Assembly (NCBI GenBank): GCA_030065615.1
Contig: JASJDR010000091.1
Span: forward strand, 1-34,160
Direction of reading: 5' to 3'
Source of the DNA: Xenococcus sp. MO_188.B8
Lineage (GTDB): Bacteria; Cyanobacteriota; Cyanobacteriia; Cyanobacteriales; Xenococcaceae
DNA length: 34,160 nt
Made by a program: the position numbers and the translations under genes. The notes under the pieces are model-generated. The model ran no database searches and was not told the origin of the DNA. It was given only the letters and a program-made list of their open reading frames with translations. Positions within the stretch are counted from its first letter, which is position 1. Every line of letters starts with the position of its first letter. Shown one piece after another: positions 31,288-34,160 of this stretch.

Positions 31288-32004
31288 TTATCTTGCGTGA
31301 TTTCTATATGCGCCATCAATTAAAGTAGGAACACAATCACTGACATCGAATTCTGTTGCCAAATCAACGTCTTGTTCAAAACCTAGATCAATTAGTTCTT
31401 TTCCAGAACCACATTGCTTGATTAAATTTCCTAGACTTTGTTGAACACCTCGATATGCTATGAGCGCTGCTTGTGCTTCTGGTGATAAACTGCCCGTAAA
31501 ATAGCTGATAATTGCCCCTGCTCCGATCAGGTCTTCAAATGAAGGGCGAAGACTACCATCACGCCATCTTTCCCCTGCTGGGACAACAGCAATGCGCCGT
31601 CCGTAACTCATAGCTGCTAAAGCTACAGCTCTGCAATTCCGTAAACATCCCGTCAAAGTTAGAGTATTTCTGGTTGCCAAGCTCAAGGATGAACCGTTGG
31701 GCGAGGGCAGTACCAGCCGAGTCTCTTTGCTGATTTGGGTTAATGATGCTGGAGATAGGGAATATTTACCAATACCACGCTTGTTTGCTAGTTCTGCACC
31801 AACAGACTGCGCAAATTCTTTTGCCGACTCATCCTTCCACTGATAGGGAAAAATAATCGCTCCTCGGCTATTGGCAATTTCAATGCAAGTTGAGAAGGAC
31901 AGAACATCAACGATGATCGTGACATCACTTAGGGGAGCTAACTGCAAAACGCCCTGCTTGCCCCACTCACAACGCACATCAAATTCAGCTTGATCGAAGT
32001 TCAT
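31288..32004 (-). CDS. ComB-like 2-phosphosulfolactate phosphatase family domain (own start or fused)
   Basis: From ATG 32004 the last 238 residues form a complete ComB-family protein: FDVRCEWGKQGVLQLAP, VTIIVDVLSFSTCIEIA, then YSLSPASLTQI and RLVLPSPNGSSLSLA. The central GCLRNCRAVALAA, AGERWRDGSLRPSFEDLIGAGAI and final ELIDLGFEQDVDLATEFDVS blocks are all present. ComB dephosphorylates phosphosulfolactate in coenzyme M synthesis of methanogens; cyanobacteria carry homologues of uncertain role. The length equals a stand-alone ComB. The frame, however, continues upstream without a stop into the CHAT-STAND protein. There is no good Shine-Dalgarno site before ATG 32004; an AGGAGG lies 55 bp upstream (32059-32064). 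It may be translated alone or as a fusion tail. Confidence 0.82.
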   Translation of the reverse strand: MNFDQAEFDVRCEWGKQGVLQLAPLSDVTIIVDVLSFSTCIEIANSRGAIIFPYQWKDESAKEFAQSVGAELANKRGIGKYSLSPASLTQISKETRLVLPSPNGSSLSLATRNTLTLTGCLRNCRAVALAAMSYGRRIAVVPAGERWRDGSLRPSFEDLIGAGAIISYFTGSLSPEAQAALIAYRGVQQSLGNLIKQCGSGKELIDLGFEQDVDLATEFDVSDCVPTLIDGAYRNHAR

Positions 32005-34160
32005 TAAATATAGTTTATAAAAAAGCCGCACGAAACGATACGCCAATGACCTAAAAAACCTCCTGAACGTAAAATGCGCCAGCGGCCGCCCCGCCGGAGC
32101 ATGCTGCACACGACGATAGAGAAGGGCAGGGAGTTGTCCTTCTGGGGACTCGGTTGAGAAGAGCATTGAGTCGTATTCTCTCCATTCATATTCCTTCTCT
32201 GTATCCACCCCTCCATCACAAGTACCCCATTCTACCTGTTTTCCTAATTTTAACCAGATGTTATGTAAAATAATTATACTAATTGATGAGTCTTTGCTTC
32301 CTCCTAAACTTGACCAAATGCGCTTTTGAATTCTAAATCCGAAGCGTCCCTCACTATATTTAACCCAAAGTATGTCAATCTCATTAAGAGTTTTACTGGG
32401 GAATTTTTGGCATAGCTCATCCCAATCTTTATAACCTTGCCGCATCATTATCAAATAAAAAAGATAGGCAGTTTCCTCATCAGCTTTTCTCCAGTCACCT
32501 TGACGCAGATAATCTTCTAATTGACAGCAAAAATTCTCTTCTGATAATTCATCTTTTAGTTGTCTCAATTCTGCTTCTAATGCGCTATCAGCTTCTGGAT
32601 TGTATTGAACTTCTAACATCTTGGAGAATCCCTGTCTAAATCTCACTTCATTCTCTTTATTGGCAAACAATAAGCGAAAAATTTCTCGCCATTTTTCCAC
32701 ACTTTCGTTTTCCTGCTGACCCCACAACTGATATAGTTTTTCGTGAGCCTTCCGGTATAAAGAATAGACATCTGATGCTTCAGGAATTCGGATATTAGGG
32801 ATAATGTGGGGTAAAATCCGAGAGACATAATAAACTTGATTTTCTTCCTGAGCTTCAGAACTAACTTCGAGTAGTCCTAGCTGTTTCGCCCTTTGCAATT
32901 GTAGTTTGTAATTAGTTTTACAAACCGCTTCTAAAGCAACCATTGGCACTCGAAGTTCATAAACTAAGCAATAACTTAGAACCTCTTGTAGCTGCTCATC
33001 AATAAGCTCGTATAGTTCTTCCCAAATAATTTGTTTTTTCCACCGTTTTGGACTTTGTTCTAGTTCTGTTAGTTTATCTTCTGTATTTTCTCTGCCTAAA
33101 ATTTTATTGTTGAGAAATTCCAGTAACCGAGGGTTCCCATCAGCTAAATTTAACGCCCGATTGCGTATATCTTCAGAGAGATTATCAGAACTAAAATGCT
33201 CTAAGCGATTGAGTTTTTTAGTCAGTTCAGCTTTCCTGAAAGGTTCTAACCCTTGTGAGAAGAAAAACGCCAATAAGTCAAAATCAAACTCGTAGCGACA
33301 GGTAATAATAATCCGATGATCTGTTCCTGTTTCTTGGATTGCCTTGACCAATGCTTCTAAAATAGAGGCGACTTCAGGCTTAAGGATGTATCGACCTTCA
33401 CGGGGTTCGAGATTCCACTCAAAATCATCAAGAATAAATAGAAATGGTTTTTCTCCTAGTTCAGCTAATTGATTAAATAAGTAAGCTAATCGGGATTTCA
33501 GTTCAAGCTGATTATCTTCTAAATCAGCAATCAATTTTCTGGTTTGAGGCTTAATCAGTTTATCCTTGAATTTCCTAATCAAATAGGGTTCATCAATCTG
33601 TCTCCACCAGAGAATCTTTTCATGTTCAGGTAATCTATCCCACAGTCGAGAGGCGATGCTGCTTTTTCCCCATCCTCCCATGCCGTAAATTAATACCCCT
33701 ACTTTGTCATAATCTGTCTTGAGAGTCCGCAAACAATTCTGTAACTGACGACGACGACCAACAAACTCCTCTCTTCTAGCAACTCTTAACCGATTCTCAT
33801 CATCTCTGAATTCTAGGTTGATTCTTGGTTGGGGCAGTTGTCTTCGTCCCCTTGTCCTTAAAGGAGTAACTAACGCTTGGGGTAATGTTGTTGCTATATA
33901 CAAACGTAATTTATGCCATTGTTGCTGAATCAACACTTGGTAGACGGAAGAAAGAGCTTCTGTCAAACTTCCCCCCTGAGATAACTCCCAATATAATTGA
34001 CTAGCAGCAGCCGTAGCATCGGTATCACGGACTCGTTCACCCCAACCAATTACAGCAGTTGCCCCCATATTCAATAATTCTTCTGCCATCGAGGGGATTG
34101 CAGCATCAGAAGAATAACCTGTACGACAACCAGATAAAAAAATCAAAGGAGGTAAAGAGG
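31288..34160 (-). CDS. CHAT-STAND NTPase, partial at the 5' end, in frame with ComB
   Basis: The frame is open to the window edge, so the N-terminus is missing. The first visible residues end a CHAT (caspase-like) protease domain: the catalytic Cys lies in IFLSGCRTGYSSD, followed by SMAEELLNMGATAVIGW and AASQLYWELSQGGSLTEAL. The His of the dyad lies outside the window. About 130 residues on, a STAND/NB-ARC-type ATPase follows: EEFVGRRRQLQ, Walker A GMGGWGKSS, Walker B FLFILDDFEW and the IIITCRYEFDFD sensor. A long helical region follows to about residue 690. CHAT-STAND proteins often act in programmed cell death or defence (family knowledge). The last 238 residues are a ComB-like domain in the same frame, joined through a GC-rich Arg-rich linker (about 32059-32120). 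It could be a true fusion or a junction from rearrangement. Confidence 0.8.
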   Translation of the reverse strand, partial: SLPPLIFLSGCRTGYSSDAAIPSMAEELLNMGATAVIGWGERVRDTDATAAASQLYWELSQGGSLTEALSSVYQVLIQQQWHKLRLYIATTLPQALVTPLRTRGRRQLPQPRINLEFRDDENRLRVARREEFVGRRRQLQNCLRTLKTDYDKVGVLIYGMGGWGKSSIASRLWDRLPEHEKILWWRQIDEPYLIRKFKDKLIKPQTRKLIADLEDNQLELKSRLAYLFNQLAELGEKPFLFILDDFEWNLEPREGRYILKPEVASILEALVKAIQETGTDHRIIITCRYEFDFDLLAFFFSQGLEPFRKAELTKKLNRLEHFSSDNLSEDIRNRALNLADGNPRLLEFLNNKILGRENTEDKLTELEQSPKRWKKQIIWEELYELIDEQLQEVLSYCLVYELRVPMVALEAVCKTNYKLQLQRAKQLGLLEVSSEAQEENQVYYVSRILPHIIPNIRIPEASDVYSLYRKAHEKLYQLWGQQENESVEKWREIFRLLFANKENEVRFRQGFSKMLEVQYNPEADSALEAELRQLKDELSEENFCCQLEDYLRQGDWRKADEETAYLFYLIMMRQGYKDWDELCQKFPSKTLNEIDILWVKYSEGRFGFRIQKRIWSSLGGSKDSSISIIILHNIWLKLGKQVEWGTCDGGVDTEKEYEWREYDSMLFSTESPEGQLPALLYRRVQHAPAGRPLAHFTFRRFFRSLAYRFVRLFYKLYLMNFDQAEFDVRCEWGKQGVLQLAPLSDVTIIVDVLSFSTCIEIANSRGAIIFPYQWKDESAKEFAQSVGAELANKRGIGKYSLSPASLTQISKETRLVLPSPNGSSLSLATRNTLTLTGCLRNCRAVALAAMSYGRRIAVVPAGERWRDGSLRPSFEDLIGAGAIISYFTGSLSPEAQAALIAYRGVQQSLGNLIKQCGSGKELIDLGFEQDVDLATEFDVSDCVPTLIDGAYRNHAR

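Noticed and set aside
32004..32219. 71-codon open frame overlapping the CHAT-ComB junction
   Set aside because: It is in another frame of the GC-rich linker with low-complexity Arg/Gly content. It was considered as the true C-terminus of the CHAT gene after a frameshift, but nothing in it resembles that family.
1..34160. CRISPR arrays, tRNA and rRNA genes
   Set aside because: No regularly spaced 25-40 bp repeats, no tRNA cloverleaf and no rRNA-like sequence were found by eye on either strand.

Overview
The window looks like chromosomal DNA of a cyanobacterium. It carries chlB (light-independent protochlorophyllide reductase), a SasA-type kinase with a KaiB-like sensor domain, a CyRepA1-type replication protein and an XisI-like protein. 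The HIP1 octamer GCGATCGC occurs many times, and G/A-rich heptad tandem repeats sit between genes. The DNA is AT-rich with long intergenic stretches full of small palindromic repeats and MITE-like elements. A coccoid or pleurocapsalean lineage is possible, but the sequence alone does not fix the genus.

Layout. 1-425: relic of an IS200/IS605-type tnpB, interrupted by a GC-rich hairpin repeat. 425-4305, + strand: SAM methyltransferase, polyprenyl-phosphate-sugar-synthase-like GT2, GT39/PMT_2-like membrane glycosyltransferase and EmrE/ArnE-like small transporter. Together the last three resemble a lipid-linked-sugar glycosylation set. 4306-4938: repeats and a MITE. 4939-10548: housekeeping genes, with a GH57 glucan branching enzyme (-), sasA (+), chlB (+) and an endonuclease/exonuclease/phosphatase-fold protein (+).

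10549-14476 is a small conflict island. It holds a decayed AbrB-Doc toxin-antitoxin junction, an ApeA-like HEPN antiphage protein, an orphan XisI, an intact Doc (Fic) toxin with its AbrB-type antitoxin, a broken MNT-type nucleotidyltransferase and an orphan terminator hairpin. 14477-17216: DUF1800/DUF1501 pair of exported proteins. 17306-20864, - strand: a DEP-domain protein, then (in transcription order) VOC protein, a 59-residue protein and a DndD-like SMC ATPase. The last two overlap by ATGA, and no dndB, dndC or dndE is present.

21236-23087: alpha/beta hydrolase and S-formylglutathione hydrolase. 23165-26233 (-): a CyRepA1-type plasmid replication protein, divergent from a SIMPL-domain protein (+) across a strong inverted repeat. 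27384-30641: an XRE regulator (-), a 0.95 kb AT-rich gap, alanine dehydrogenase (+) and ribulose-phosphate 3-epimerase (+). 30642-31287: a MazF/PemK C-terminal relic between MITE-like palindromes. 31288-34160 (-): a CHAT-STAND NTPase, 5' end outside the window, whose frame runs without a stop into a complete ComB-like (2-phosphosulfolactate phosphatase family) domain.

The best candidates for something new are the 59-aa/DndD-like pair, the CHAT-STAND-ComB reading frame, and the apeA/xisI block bounded by two copies of the same toxin-antitoxin junction. None is proven here as a working system.
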